Positions 55,534-63,737 of a DNA stretch of 64,000 nt are shown here, one piece after another. The stretch comes from Burkholderia cepacia GG4 (GTDB lineage: Bacteria > Pseudomonadota > Gammaproteobacteria > Burkholderiales > Burkholderiaceae). Location: positions 2,232,001-2,296,000 of the forward strand of contig NC_018514.1 of NCBI RefSeq assembly GCF_000292915.1. Reading direction: 5' to 3'. The translations under genes were made by a program, and so were the position numbers. The stretch's first letter is position 1. Every line of letters begins with the position of its first letter. Below the pieces are notes generated by a model. That model did not search any database. It saw only the letters and a list, made by a program, of their open reading frames with translations, and was not told the DNA's origin.

Positions 55534-55594
55534 TAGCCCAGTAGCCCAGTAGCCCAGTAGCCCAGTAGCCCAGTAGCCCAGTAGCCCAGTAGCC
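55534..55594. repeat. Eight-base tandem repeat (TAGCCCAG), seven full copies
   Basis: TAGCCCAG is repeated seven times without change (55534-55589), followed by a partial TAGCC. It lies just beyond the PAAR gene stop and outside coding sequence. Perfect short tandem copies are prone to length change during replication. Confidence 0.95.
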
Positions 55595-55630
55595 GAAAAT
55601 AGTTCCGCGTTCATCCGAAACGTCGGAGTG

Positions 55631-55915
55631 TCATGTCTTTATTGAGCCAAGAGTCTGCGACGCCACCAGCTTCGGCAGTGGCTCACATTTGCATTGGCAC
55701 AAATCGTTCTCCAATGCGACCTGCTTACCCATCATCGTCATCGTGCGTGGTGAGCCGTCGCTTATGATGACACCCGTCGTGCCACAGGCGGGGCACTGAA
55801 CGGGGGCGCCAAGATAAGCGAAAGGTTGGCCTTGCAACGACGTCCCAGCGATACCATCAACCACAACCCCGTCGCGGTCGGTCTTATCGCTCTGACGAAT
55901 GAACTGTCGGCTCAT
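55631..55915 (-). CDS. PAAR-domain type VI secretion spike protein
   Basis: A 94-residue PAAR-like protein. VVDGIAGTSLQGQPFAYLGAPVQCPACGTTGVIISDGSPRTMTMMGKQVALENDLCQCKC has the PAAR zinc-site pattern with repeated Cys and short turns. Such proteins cap the VgrG spike and carry effectors. The ATG at 55915 overlaps the DUF6708 stop (ATGA). No VgrG or Tss genes are in the window, so it would work with a system elsewhere. Confidence 0.82.
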   Translation of the reverse strand: MSRQFIRQSDKTDRDGVVVDGIAGTSLQGQPFAYLGAPVQCPACGTTGVIISDGSPRTMTMMGKQVALENDLCQCKCEPLPKLVASQTLGSIKT

Positions 55916-56880
55916 GCTGTAATCCCGTTCGAAGGCATCGCAGCGTTGCACGCCCGCTCAACTTCCTCGGGCCACACTGGTTCGCGACAGGTCCGTTGTG
56001 CGATGTAGTAGGCAACCGCAAGGATGAATGTCGGCAGTGCAGCAATAACCGTCACCAAAAACATAACCGGATTCCCCGGCCTCAACAGGTCTGATGCACC
56101 ATCAAACTGCAACTTTAGAGAATTTCGGAGCGAGACTTCTGTAGTGAGGAATTCGGTTACCGGAGGTACCGCAGATGGCCCCCCCTCCATAAAACGCCGA
56201 TAGTATTCAAAGTCTTGGTAAAGCTCTTCCAGCGCCTGCTGTCCAGTCGGGCTGTTTTCGTCAAATGCCAGCTCTACGTACTTTCCGATGGAGAACGTGC
56301 CGATAACCAACCCCTTGTCGTTAAGCACAAGGCAACGGACCATACGAGGTGCTGTTGCCGCGAGACCAGCTTTGGGCTTGCGCTCAATGTACAAAAACGC
56401 GCTATCCCATGGAACGGAGAAGACGCCACCTGGCCCGTTGTGACGAAAAGCGTATATCGTGCGGTCCAAGCGGTTAAACCGTATCGGCTTGCGAGTGTAA
56501 TTAAAGCAATCGACGAGAAGCGCTCGCACTGTTACTGCGAGCCCGCCAATGCCAGCTAATGTGAAAATGGCCAGCAGGAAGTAAACAATACCCCCCTGTC
56601 CTTTTTCCCGAACAGCGATTGGCATGTGTGTCGCTATCCACATAAACATCGCGACAAGGCAGAAGAAGAGGAGCCCAGCGGTAGAAAACGCCAGTAACCC
56701 CCAGCCCTTTTCACGATAAAGGCCATCACATACCTCCAGGTAGGTATCGGTTACTTTGAAGACCGTACCCGCGCTCTTCGCCCTGTCAGTGCACGGTTTG
56801 TTGATGTGCAGCTGTGCCGATGACTCCGTATCCGTTACCGGTCGATTGAGCTTGTACCGGGAGTGTCCGTCGAAAGCCAT
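55912..56880 (-). CDS. DUF6708-like membrane protein of the PAAR cluster
   Basis: A 322-residue protein with two hydrophobic segments near the middle-front (WGLLAFSTAGLLFFCLVAMFMWIA and IVYFLLAIFTLAGIGGLAVTVRALL) and one near the end (VMFLVTVIAALPTFILAVAYYIA). NRLDRTIYAFRHNGPGGVFSVPWDSAFLYIE in the middle resembles DUF6708 proteins, commonly found beside type VI effector genes. GGAG lies five bases before the ATG at 56880. It lies between the effector-like gene and PAAR and could be an immunity or adaptor protein; that is inference. Confidence 0.75.
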   Translation of the reverse strand: MAFDGHSRYKLNRPVTDTESSAQLHINKPCTDRAKSAGTVFKVTDTYLEVCDGLYREKGWGLLAFSTAGLLFFCLVAMFMWIATHMPIAVREKGQGGIVYFLLAIFTLAGIGGLAVTVRALLVDCFNYTRKPIRFNRLDRTIYAFRHNGPGGVFSVPWDSAFLYIERKPKAGLAATAPRMVRCLVLNDKGLVIGTFSIGKYVELAFDENSPTGQQALEELYQDFEYYRRFMEGGPSAVPPVTEFLTTEVSLRNSLKLQFDGASDLLRPGNPVMFLVTVIAALPTFILAVAYYIAQRTCREPVWPEEVERACNAAMPSNGITA

Positions 56881-56891
56881 ACTGGCTCCAT

Positions 56892-58094
56892 TCAAGAAAA
56901 AATTGCTGTGAACGCCTTGCGGTCCTCTTCCAGGCGTTCAAATCTTTCGCTAGTCGCCTTGATACCGAAATAGCATTGCTCTAGCCAATCGTCCACTTCT
57001 CGACTCTTGAAATAGTTAATCAACACGCCGATAAGAGCAGCGAGAAGGAGCAACGGCAAGGTCAAAACACTTCCTAAAAATGCAGCAACGACCAAGGCCC
57101 CTCCGATAAGTGCCGACGTAGTGTAGAGCGCAAACATAAGGATATTTCCGTGCTCGAGTTCATCGTAGGCGTGGTATGCGTCGATAGCCGCCGATACCAA
57201 CCCGACAACAGCCCCGCCGAACCGAGCAACGATTCCCAGGAATCGCCCGACCTTGGCCATGCCTTCGGATAGTTTTACGCCCGCCTTCTGCAACTGCTCC
57301 AGCGCAGACGAACCATATTGCGCAACGCCCGCCACGAGCCCACCAATTGCGTTGTCGAACTTGACGCCGGCTTCCGTTTGATTGAACCGGTTCGACTTCT
57401 TCAATTCTTCCCGAGCAAAACGAAGATTGATTGCGCTGAATATTGCCCCGATGCCCGCAAACCCAGGTTCTCCCTTCGCCATGAGCCGGAATTTTGGCAT
57501 GTAAATCGTCTCGACCACGTCGGGCGTCAGCGTCGCGCTGGCCAACTTCTCGAAGCCGGGTTTGGCCTTGACGCTTGCCGAGGCAGCGGCCTCTGTCACC
57601 GGGCTTTCGACTGGCACGAACTGCTTCGCCTTAATTTCCGGGTCCGCGCCTCCGCCTACGGTGGCCTTGTCCTGAAGTTGCTTTTTCAGATCCTGCACGC
57701 TGATTTTCTGTCGGCCCGGCATCATCTCCTGCATCTGACGCGCGATGTAGTTCACCCACTGATTCACCGAGCCATATACTGCCTTAAACTCGAACAACTG
57801 TTTCGTCCGCATGCACAGAGTCGCATATAGCACTTTCGCCGCGGCCGTATCTACGCCCGCGCTGACTGCCTCAGCCATGGGCCCACCTGTCTCATGTAGC
57901 AGCCACGCCAGCGCCTTCGCAACGGCAACCTTGATGCCCATATCCTTCGACTCTTCTACCAGCTCTATCTTGCTGTACGACTCAATGAGCTTCGCAACGA
58001 ACTCTCTCAGTTCGATGTACGGATATCCGCGCTTCAAACAGCCAGGTGTCTTGGACCCAGCAAGGGGAGCGGCGGCTGAATTAAAAACTTCCAT
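56892..58094 (-). CDS. Putative type VI effector, C-terminal pore-forming part (possibly truncated)
   Basis: A 400-residue protein. The first 120 residues are helical (YIELREFVAKLIESYSKIELVEES), the middle is a Lys/Pro linker, and residues from about 290 to 370 are strongly hydrophobic (GIVARFGGAVVGLVSAAIDAYHAY, LIGGALVVAAFLGSVLTLPLLLLAALIGVLIN). This layout resembles the C-terminal half of VasX/BC_3021-type pore-forming effectors. The usual N-terminal domain is absent: the ATG follows an in-frame stop, and the DNA beyond it reads as part of another gene on the opposite strand. It is upstream of DUF6708 and PAAR genes. Family call is tentative. Confidence 0.6.
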   Translation of the reverse strand: MEVFNSAAAPLAGSKTPGCLKRGYPYIELREFVAKLIESYSKIELVEESKDMGIKVAVAKALAWLLHETGGPMAEAVSAGVDTAAAKVLYATLCMRTKQLFEFKAVYGSVNQWVNYIARQMQEMMPGRQKISVQDLKKQLQDKATVGGGADPEIKAKQFVPVESPVTEAAASASVKAKPGFEKLASATLTPDVVETIYMPKFRLMAKGEPGFAGIGAIFSAINLRFAREELKKSNRFNQTEAGVKFDNAIGGLVAGVAQYGSSALEQLQKAGVKLSEGMAKVGRFLGIVARFGGAVVGLVSAAIDAYHAYDELEHGNILMFALYTTSALIGGALVVAAFLGSVLTLPLLLLAALIGVLINYFKSREVDDWLEQCYFGIKATSERFERLEEDRKAFTAIFS

Positions 58095-58100
58095 GCTTTA

Positions 58101-58271
58101 GTGGAGCTGCTGACCGATTTTTTGGCCAACGATTTCTTTAAAAGAACACTATCTTCGTACGAAGGTCGCCCGCCAGTAGCCGGATTAGACAATGATAAGT
58201 TTATTTCAAATTGGTTACGGGTTGCAATTCGCCAATCTCTGTTCTACGCTTTCTTTGCCAACAAGATGTAG
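58101..58271 (+). pseudogene. Fragment of an unknown gene abutting the effector start
   Basis: From a GTG at 58101 to the stop at 58271, 56 codons read like real protein: VELLTDFLANDFFKRTLSSY, then FISNWLRVAIRQSLFYAFFANKM. It looks like the C-terminal end of a larger protein whose front has been lost. No family is recognised. It begins seven bases from the oppositely oriented effector start, suggesting a recombination junction. Confidence 0.4.
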
Positions 58272-58629
58272 CTTGTTACTCACCTCACCGTGAGCGTTAG
58301 TGGTGTCCGGGGAAAGTGCAGTAGTGAACCAAGACGAACCCGCGACAATGGACACTTGCTTACGACACGCATATCCCCTCATCCGTCAGTAGCTCCCAGG
58401 CGCACCCATGCGGTGCCCGCACGCGTTTATCTCTTCGCATTTCTAATGCGCGGGGGAGCTTACGTGTGTCGACGCTCGCCTGCGTTAAGCCCCAGGTGGA
58501 GCGATGACGGCAGTTTAGAGGTCACGCAAACGAATCACGCGTGACGCCGCTTTCGTTTTGAAAACATTCAGCCCACATCGGGCGCCGGTCCCGACGATTG
58601 ACCTTGGAGCCTCCTTGAAGGAGTGGTTC
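58272..58629. other. 358-base gap before the small Pro/Thr-rich peptide gene
   Basis: No gene is convincing. Open frames in it are short and Arg/Ser-rich. Composition rises back towards the genomic GC level near 58550. Confidence 0.45.
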
Positions 58630-58806
58630 ATGAACAAGAAAAGGCATCTTCTGTTCAGTTTCCTCGCGGCGAGCCACGACGTGCTCAACGCAACGACCGG
58701 CGTCACGCGGGTCAGCTACCCGACTGACCCGACTGGCGGCACCACGACGTCGGTCGCGTATCCAGTGGACCCGGTTGTTCCAACCGACCCGTTCCAGCTT
58801 CAGTAG
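58630..58806 (+). CDS. 58-residue peptide with repeated Asp-Pro units
   Basis: A 58-residue peptide: NKKRHLLFSFLAASHDVLNA, then a Thr/Pro/Asp-rich tail in which YPTDPTGG, YPVDPVVP and TDP recur. AAGGAG lies six bases before the ATG, a strong site. It ends 72 bases before the first barrel protein gene and probably shares its transcript. The repeated Asp-Pro units and short lead resemble a precursor or a secreted small protein, but no processing enzyme is nearby. Confidence 0.6.
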   Translation: MNKKRHLLFSFLAASHDVLNATTGVTRVSYPTDPTGGTTTSVAYPVDPVVPTDPFQLQ

Positions 58807-58878
58807 CGGAGCCGACTTTCTCGCAAAGGCCGTCAACGACTACTACTCGTTGGCAGCTTATTCATACGGAGGTTAGCC

Positions 58879-59412
58879 ATGAAAACAACCCTCGTGGCCC
58901 ACTCGCGTGCGCCCCTGCTTGTAGCGACGGTCGTCGGCGCGATGATGCTTGGCGCGCATCCAGCCCAAGCCCAGCAGAAGAGCCCGATTTCCTATCAGGT
59001 TTCCGCCGGGAATAGCAAGTACACGGACAAGCACGAAATTGATGTCGGCGATGTGCCGGGCCACCGCATGCGGGTATTCCAGCTGCATCGAACCTTTCCC
59101 AAAGACACGGCAGCGTTTTCCGGGGTGCCGGTCAAGGAGCAGACGACAACCGGCGAAGCGGAACTGCCGGATGGTCCCGTCGTCGCATACGTGGTGTACA
59201 CGCTCGCCAATGGAGACAAGATTTTTGGGCGGTACGAGGGGACTGGACAATACGCGGGTGACCGACTGACCGTCGTGGGAAATACCATCCTTACCGGCGG
59301 CACCGGAAAATTCAAAACACTTCGCGGTCTGTTGCACAACTCGACCATCGTGCAGCCCTCGAAGGACATCAACGAGACGAAAGCCGAAGGCACGTACTGG
59401 ATGCAGGAGTGA
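58879..59412 (+). CDS. Secreted allene-oxide-cyclase-barrel-like protein (first paralog)
   Basis: A 177-residue exported protein: signal peptide ending AHPAQAQ, then a beta-barrel of the allene oxide cyclase-like/dirigent group with DVGDVPGHRMRVFQLHRTFP, VVAYVVYTLANGDKIFGRYEG and TILTGGTGKFKTLRGLLHNS, ending EGTYWMQ. The late TGGTGKF-RG motif is shared with plant AOC and dirigent proteins. Bacterial roles are not known. The start ATG has GGAGG upstream. The gene after it encodes a paralog four bases on. Confidence 0.8.
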   Translation: MKTTLVAHSRAPLLVATVVGAMMLGAHPAQAQQKSPISYQVSAGNSKYTDKHEIDVGDVPGHRMRVFQLHRTFPKDTAAFSGVPVKEQTTTGEAELPDGPVVAYVVYTLANGDKIFGRYEGTGQYAGDRLTVVGNTILTGGTGKFKTLRGLLHNSTIVQPSKDINETKAEGTYWMQE

Positions 59413-59416
59413 CGCG

Positions 59417-59965
59417 ATGAAGCGCTTAACTTTGACTCGTGCAAGGGCTGTTGTGGCGGTTGTAGCCACCGCCGGGATGGTGGGTGCGACCGGCGGATGG
59501 GCGCAGGCCCCGCAGAAGAACACGATTTCCTTTTCGGTGCCGGCCGCCAATACCAAATACACGCAACAACACGCCCTCGACATTGGCGACATGCCCGGCC
59601 ACCAGATTCGAATCTTCGAAAACCATCGAACCTTCCCCAACGACCCGCCTGCATTTGCCGGCGTCCGGATCAGGGACTTCGTCACGCGTGCGGCAACCGA
59701 CCTGGTTGACAATGACGGCCGGGTGTCAGGCTACGTGGTGTTTATCCTTGCCAATGGCGACAACGTATTTGGCCGGTTGGAAGGGACGACTCGCGCGTCG
59801 GTGGGACAGTCGGGCGGGCGGCGCACCGCGATGGTCAATATCGTGCTGACTGGCGGCACCGGGAAGTTCCAAGGCATTCGGGGTACGTTGCAGCAGTCCT
59901 CGGTCGCTGAACCTTCAAAAGGCTACAACGAGAGCAAGTTCGAGGGTGTGTACTGGCTGGAATAG
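59417..59965 (+). CDS. Secreted allene-oxide-cyclase-barrel-like protein (second paralog)
   Basis: A 182-residue protein with a signal peptide ending near GGWAQA and the same barrel plan as its upstream neighbour: DIGDMPGHQIRIFENHRTFP, GYVVFILANGDNVFGRLEG, VLTGGTGKFQGIRGTLQQSS and FEGVYWLE. The two clearly arose by duplication but differ in a Gly/Arg-rich insert (SVGQSGGRRT). Only four bases separate the two, so they are co-translated. A heteromeric barrel is possible. Confidence 0.8.
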   Translation: MKRLTLTRARAVVAVVATAGMVGATGGWAQAPQKNTISFSVPAANTKYTQQHALDIGDMPGHQIRIFENHRTFPNDPPAFAGVRIRDFVTRAATDLVDNDGRVSGYVVFILANGDNVFGRLEGTTRASVGQSGGRRTAMVNIVLTGGTGKFQGIRGTLQQSSVAEPSKGYNESKFEGVYWLE

Positions 59966-60102
59966 GCAGAACAGTCGACGACAACCAACAGGCCGCGCAG
60001 AAGATGCTCATAGTCGACAAGGCATTGGGATCCCGGATCCTGAAGGCCTCGTGAAAGCCACTTGCCCGATGCGCAACACGCACTGCCTCTGAGGAGGCCA
60101 TC

Positions 60103-60276
60103 ATGAAATCTCTTTTCTCGACGCGCGACGACCTTGCCACGCCCCCCGCGCGTTTCTTGCAAGCAGCCGACTCCTCGCGGGCAACCATGCGCTTTCTTCG
60201 GGCGCGGAATAACTCATCAATGTTTCCCTTCTGCTCATTGGGAGCACGCCATGAAGGATTGAGTCTCATTTTTTAA
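60103..60276 (+). CDS. 57-residue unknown peptide with strong ribosome site
   Basis: GAGGAGG lies six bases before an ATG that opens 57 codons (MKSLFSTRDDLATPPARFLQ, then basic and Ser/Phe-rich). No family, no signal peptide, no membrane segment. It is in the 522-base interval between the second barrel gene and the NHL gene; the rest of that interval (59966-60102 and 60277-60487) has no other gene. Support is the ribosome site and position only. Confidence 0.45.
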   Translation: MKSLFSTRDDLATPPARFLQAADSSRATMRFLRARNNSSMFPFCSLGARHEGLSLIF

Positions 60277-60487
60277 GAGAGCATCTCAAGCAACAGCATT
60301 CGTCATATGGGTCGCAACGATATTGACTGCACGCGGCGGTGTCAACGCAGGTACCGACGGGGCAGCTGTCAACAATTCGGCTTCGTCTACGCCTGCAAAC
60401 GGAGGATAGGACACTTTACGTAGCGAACTTGGTCTTGTATTGCCTTGTTGTCCACCCGAAGTGGTTAACACCAAATGGAGGTATCAA

Positions 60488-61612
60488 ATGTTTGCATGCT
60501 CTGGTGTTTCTTCGCGCAGTGGTTCCTTTCGAACAACATTTCGTTCAACGTATCGTTCGGTATCGCGCGCCATCTTGCTGTCAGCGGTGGTACTCAGTGC
60601 GTTTTCGGTAGGCCCCTCGGCGCGAGCGCAGTCACTGTTCATCGGCGACGCGGGGGACAATTCCGTCAAGCAGTTCAATGCAAGCGGAGCCTATCTTGAC
60701 TCATTTGTTGCCCCTGCGGCTGCCGGGCTGGACGGGCCCAGGGGGATGATTTTTACGGATGGGCAACTCGTGGTCGTCAACCAGAATTTGAACGCCACCG
60801 CATCCGGCGAGATTCTGCGCTTTGACGACAGAGGCACATTTGTTGGCAAGCTTGTCGCCTCGAGCGACCGACACGCACCGTTTGCGCCGCGCGGCATCGT
60901 GCGCGGAGGGCCAGGTAATCAATATTACGTGGCGGATATCGTCGGGGGGAACGGGTGCGCGGCCGGCAATGTAAAGGAATATAACAATAATGGCGCGTTT
61001 GTAGGCAGTCTCACGCCGAACCCTCAGGTGTTCACCGATGTGTTCCATCCGCGCGGCGTTGTATTTGGCCCCGACGGTCTCTTGTACGTCTCGGCATCGG
61101 GTTGCCTCGACACCCCGACCGACCCGCTCTTCAACCCGGTGACCGGATACATCCTGCGTTTCAATGCCGCCAATGGCAAATTCGTTGACGTGTTCGCCTC
61201 CAATGCCACCGTTCCGAACCTCCATCGTCCTGAGGGTCTGGTCTTCGACAACGCAGGCCACTTGTGGGTCACGAGCTTCCGTGCAAACCCGAACGATAGC
61301 GATAGAATCCTCGAACTCGACGGCAAGACTGGAACCCGCATCACGGAAATTCCGTTATCGACGCCTCCCGGAGCCAGAGCCTTTGCACAGGCAATTGTTC
61401 TCGGGCCGCACAACACGCTGTATATCCCCATCACTGGCGGCGACTCTACGACGACTGGTCAGGTGTGGCGTTGCAGTACGACGGCAACGACAACACCTGT
61501 GCCGTGCGACATCATCGTCAAGTCCAACTCCGCCGGCGGCCCGCTGCTGCAGCCGTGGTATCCAATCTTCAGAAACAGTGACCCTGCAACCCTTAAATAC
61601 AACGAAGACTGA
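60488..61612 (+). CDS. Secreted NHL-repeat/beta-propeller protein
   Basis: A 374-residue exported protein. A long signal region (SRAILLSAVVLSAFSVGPSARAQ) precedes repeated propeller blades: LFIGDAGDNSVKQFNASGAYLDSF, GEILRFDDRGTFVGKLV, HPRGVVFGPDGLLYVSASG and HRPEGLVFDNAGHLWVTSF are NHL-like repeats. Such propellers bind ligands or other proteins outside the cell or in the periplasm. GGAGG lies six bases before the ATG at 60488. It follows the two barrel genes on the same strand and may belong to the same secreted module. Confidence 0.83.
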   Translation: MFACSGVSSRSGSFRTTFRSTYRSVSRAILLSAVVLSAFSVGPSARAQSLFIGDAGDNSVKQFNASGAYLDSFVAPAAAGLDGPRGMIFTDGQLVVVNQNLNATASGEILRFDDRGTFVGKLVASSDRHAPFAPRGIVRGGPGNQYYVADIVGGNGCAAGNVKEYNNNGAFVGSLTPNPQVFTDVFHPRGVVFGPDGLLYVSASGCLDTPTDPLFNPVTGYILRFNAANGKFVDVFASNATVPNLHRPEGLVFDNAGHLWVTSFRANPNDSDRILELDGKTGTRITEIPLSTPPGARAFAQAIVLGPHNTLYIPITGGDSTTTGQVWRCSTTATTTPVPCDIIVKSNSAGGPLLQPWYPIFRNSDPATLKYNED

Positions 61613-61838
61613 ATTTTCCTGGTGCGTTGCGCGTGGCAACCGGATATCAAGGTAACGGCCGAGATTTTCCAGCGCTTGGCAAAAGCTTGAGGTGCTGCAC
61701 GCAACGCTGTCCGAACGCGAGGCGAATGTCTTAGCGTTTCTATCAGGAGCATTTGCACTTAAATGCATCTAATCCTGCGACTTAAGATCGCCCGTTTTCG
61801 ACGAGAAAGTCCGACCATCGCCTCGTACAAGAAAAATC

Positions 61839-62651
61839 CTACTTCGACAACCGCAGCTTCTTCGACAGCACGACACCACTCGACGGACTTACCAGCGAGA
61901 TGGCATGAATATCCATGTGCAAAGTAGAGATTCTGGTCGTAATGTCCGTCGGCTCATCAATGCTCGGATCGACATGCTCGTTTTGTTCGGTCAGGTAAGG
62001 CCGAACCAGGCGCCCGGAAAAAACGAGTGCGAAGTCGCCATGCGTTTGGGCGTACACGGCGGGCGAAACCCGCATGCGGCTACGAACCGTGGTCTTTTTG
62101 CCTTGCCCGGGTTCGAGTTCGATGATGTCGACCTGCTGGATGTACCCCTTCGCCTTCGCTTCGGGTGCAATCACGAGCCCGCGCCCTCGTGGCCCCGTGA
62201 TGACCTTTCTGAGCAGGATGCCCGTCCGGTCGTCGCGCTCTGCGTCGAACAGGTCGACGTCCAGCGTCAACAGGTGCCGCTGTGATCGGTACCTCAGCCC
62301 GTACCGCACCGGCACCACGAACGTCACATCACGATCCAGATCGACGGCCGCCAGGTCGGGATTCGGCACATGCCGGTCGGCCGCGCTGGAGACCAGGCCG
62401 CGAACCCGGTCGCTCAAGGAAGGCGAGACGGTGCTGATGTGCTGCTTCTTCAGGACATCCCGAATGGCAACCGGGTCGTCGCCGACAATCGGTCGTGCGG
62501 GTGACGTGTCGTGAGTGACAGCGGACGCGATGCGCGTCGTGCCGTCGACAGCCTCCGCCTCTGCATGCGTCGCGACTGGCGCCAGCATCATCGTCAGGGC
62601 GACGACGCACACGAAGTTCGAACGAGCCAACTTGGATTTCCGGTGAAACAC
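61839..62651 (-). CDS. Exported protein of unknown function
   Basis: A 270-residue protein with a signal peptide (NFVCVVALTMMLAPVATHAEAEA). It has beta-rich sequence: DRDVTFVVPVRYGLRYRSQRHLLTLDVDLFD, GLVIAPEAKAKGYIQQVDIIELEPGQGK and a late IHAISLVSPSSG. The GTG at 62651 has AGGAG six bases before it and is preferred over a TTG at 62690. No family was recognised. It is convergent with the NHL gene. Confidence 0.65.
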   Translation of the reverse strand: MFHRKSKLARSNFVCVVALTMMLAPVATHAEAEAVDGTTRIASAVTHDTSPARPIVGDDPVAIRDVLKKQHISTVSPSLSDRVRGLVSSAADRHVPNPDLAAVDLDRDVTFVVPVRYGLRYRSQRHLLTLDVDLFDAERDDRTGILLRKVITGPRGRGLVIAPEAKAKGYIQQVDIIELEPGQGKKTTVRSRMRVSPAVYAQTHGDFALVFSGRLVRPYLTEQNEHVDPSIDEPTDITTRISTLHMDIHAISLVSPSSGVVLSKKLRLSK

Positions 62652-62801
62652 GACGAACTCCTGATTTGCTTGCAGATCGGTCAACGACAAGCACTATAGG
62701 GCGGAATGATCGGCAACGCACCCGCTGTTTGAAATTCACCGATGGCCGGCACGCCATGCGACACCCCATATAGAGCCGACGCCCATCAGGAATCCGCAAC
62801 C

Positions 62802-63617
62802 TCAGCCCTGCCGATCCGCCCGCCGATACTCCGCCGGCGCCTTCCCCACCAGCTTGCGGAAATCGCGCGTGAAATGCGCCTGATCGAAATACCCGAGCGC
62901 CTGAGCCAGTTCCGCGAGATCGACCGGCTCGCCGCCAGCGAGCTTGTCGGCAGCCTCATGCAGGCGGTAGCGACAAATCACCCACTTCGGCGTCACCCCC
63001 ACATAGTCGGAAAAGAGCTGCTGCAGCGTGCGCTCGCTCAACCCCGCACGTTCGGCCAGATCACGCACCTGCGTGAGACCGATGTCCTCCTGGAGCATTT
63101 GCAAAATGGCATGAATGCGCTCGACCTGCGGATCGGCCGGCGGCCGCACCCGCAACAGCAGCGTCTCCGCCGCCGCCACCATCCCGGCGTCATCCGCGGC
63201 ACCGAGCACCGCGTCTTCGGCTTCAGCATCGCCGCAGTCGAGCAGCGTCGACACCGGCAGCACCTTGTCCGTCGACAAATGCACCGGCTTGCCGAAGAAC
63301 GCGCGAAACGCCCCCGGCCGGAACCGCAAACCGATCACCCGCCCCGCCCCAGCCAACGTCGTCTCGAACGCGCCCGACACCACACCGAAGATCCCCGTCT
63401 GCCGCCGATCGAACACCAGATTCACGCACGGATACGGCAGCGTGCGCTGCACATACGGCGACTGGTCGCGCAGATCCCATTCGACGATCCAGTGGTGATC
63501 CAGCACCCCGGCCAGTTCGGCACACGGGTGATAACGATTCAGGCGGAAGCGCTGATTGATGGCTTTCGGGCCGACGACGCCTTTGGGCGTGTCGGTCACG
63601 TTACGCAAGTCGGCCAT
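62802..63617 (-). CDS. AraC-family regulator with DUF6597-type N-terminus
   Basis: A 271-residue AraC protein. The N-terminal part (YHPCAELAGVLDHHWIVEWDLRDQSPYVQRTLPYPCVNLVF) is the DUF6597-type sensor; GRVIGLRFRPGAFRAFFGKP follows; the C-terminal AraC HTH spans RDLAERAGLSERTLQQLFSDYVGVTPKWV and LAQALGYFDQAHFTRDFRKLVGKAPAEY. It is divergent from a glutathione S-transferase gene (120 bases) and may regulate it. Confidence 0.9.
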   Translation of the reverse strand: MADLRNVTDTPKGVVGPKAINQRFRLNRYHPCAELAGVLDHHWIVEWDLRDQSPYVQRTLPYPCVNLVFDRRQTGIFGVVSGAFETTLAGAGRVIGLRFRPGAFRAFFGKPVHLSTDKVLPVSTLLDCGDAEAEDAVLGAADDAGMVAAAETLLLRVRPPADPQVERIHAILQMLQEDIGLTQVRDLAERAGLSERTLQQLFSDYVGVTPKWVICRYRLHEAADKLAGGEPVDLAELAQALGYFDQAHFTRDFRKLVGKAPAEYRRADRQG

Positions 63618-63737
63618 GGTGACAAACCGTTGAGGTGACTGCGCAATGATGCACCGCCGCAGCGGATTTTTCCAAGACGGCGCCCCGCGACCGTCCTACA
63701 TTGGAATACCTGTCCCGAACGCACTCCGGAGCCCGCG

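Larger units (their letters stand above)
54946..55630. other. 685-base gap: H-NS scrap and tandem repeat
   Basis: This holds an H-NS-like C-terminal scrap (54964-55161) and an 8-base tandem repeat (55534-55594). Between them (55162-55533) short open frames occur on both strands but none has a ribosome site or family match. Confidence 0.5.

Noticed and set aside
55534..55594. A CRISPR array
   Set aside because: The repeats are eight bases, directly adjacent and without spacers; it is a simple tandem repeat.
58290..58544. An 84-codon plus-strand frame and a GTGTCC/GGACAC pair suggesting an IS end
   Set aside because: No transposase motif and no consistent terminal repeats or target duplication could be found.
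61680..61770. A short plus-strand frame reading LEVLHATLSEREANVLAFLSGAFA, like a LuxR scrap
   Set aside because: Only about 28 codons with no start; similarity to SEREREVL may be chance.
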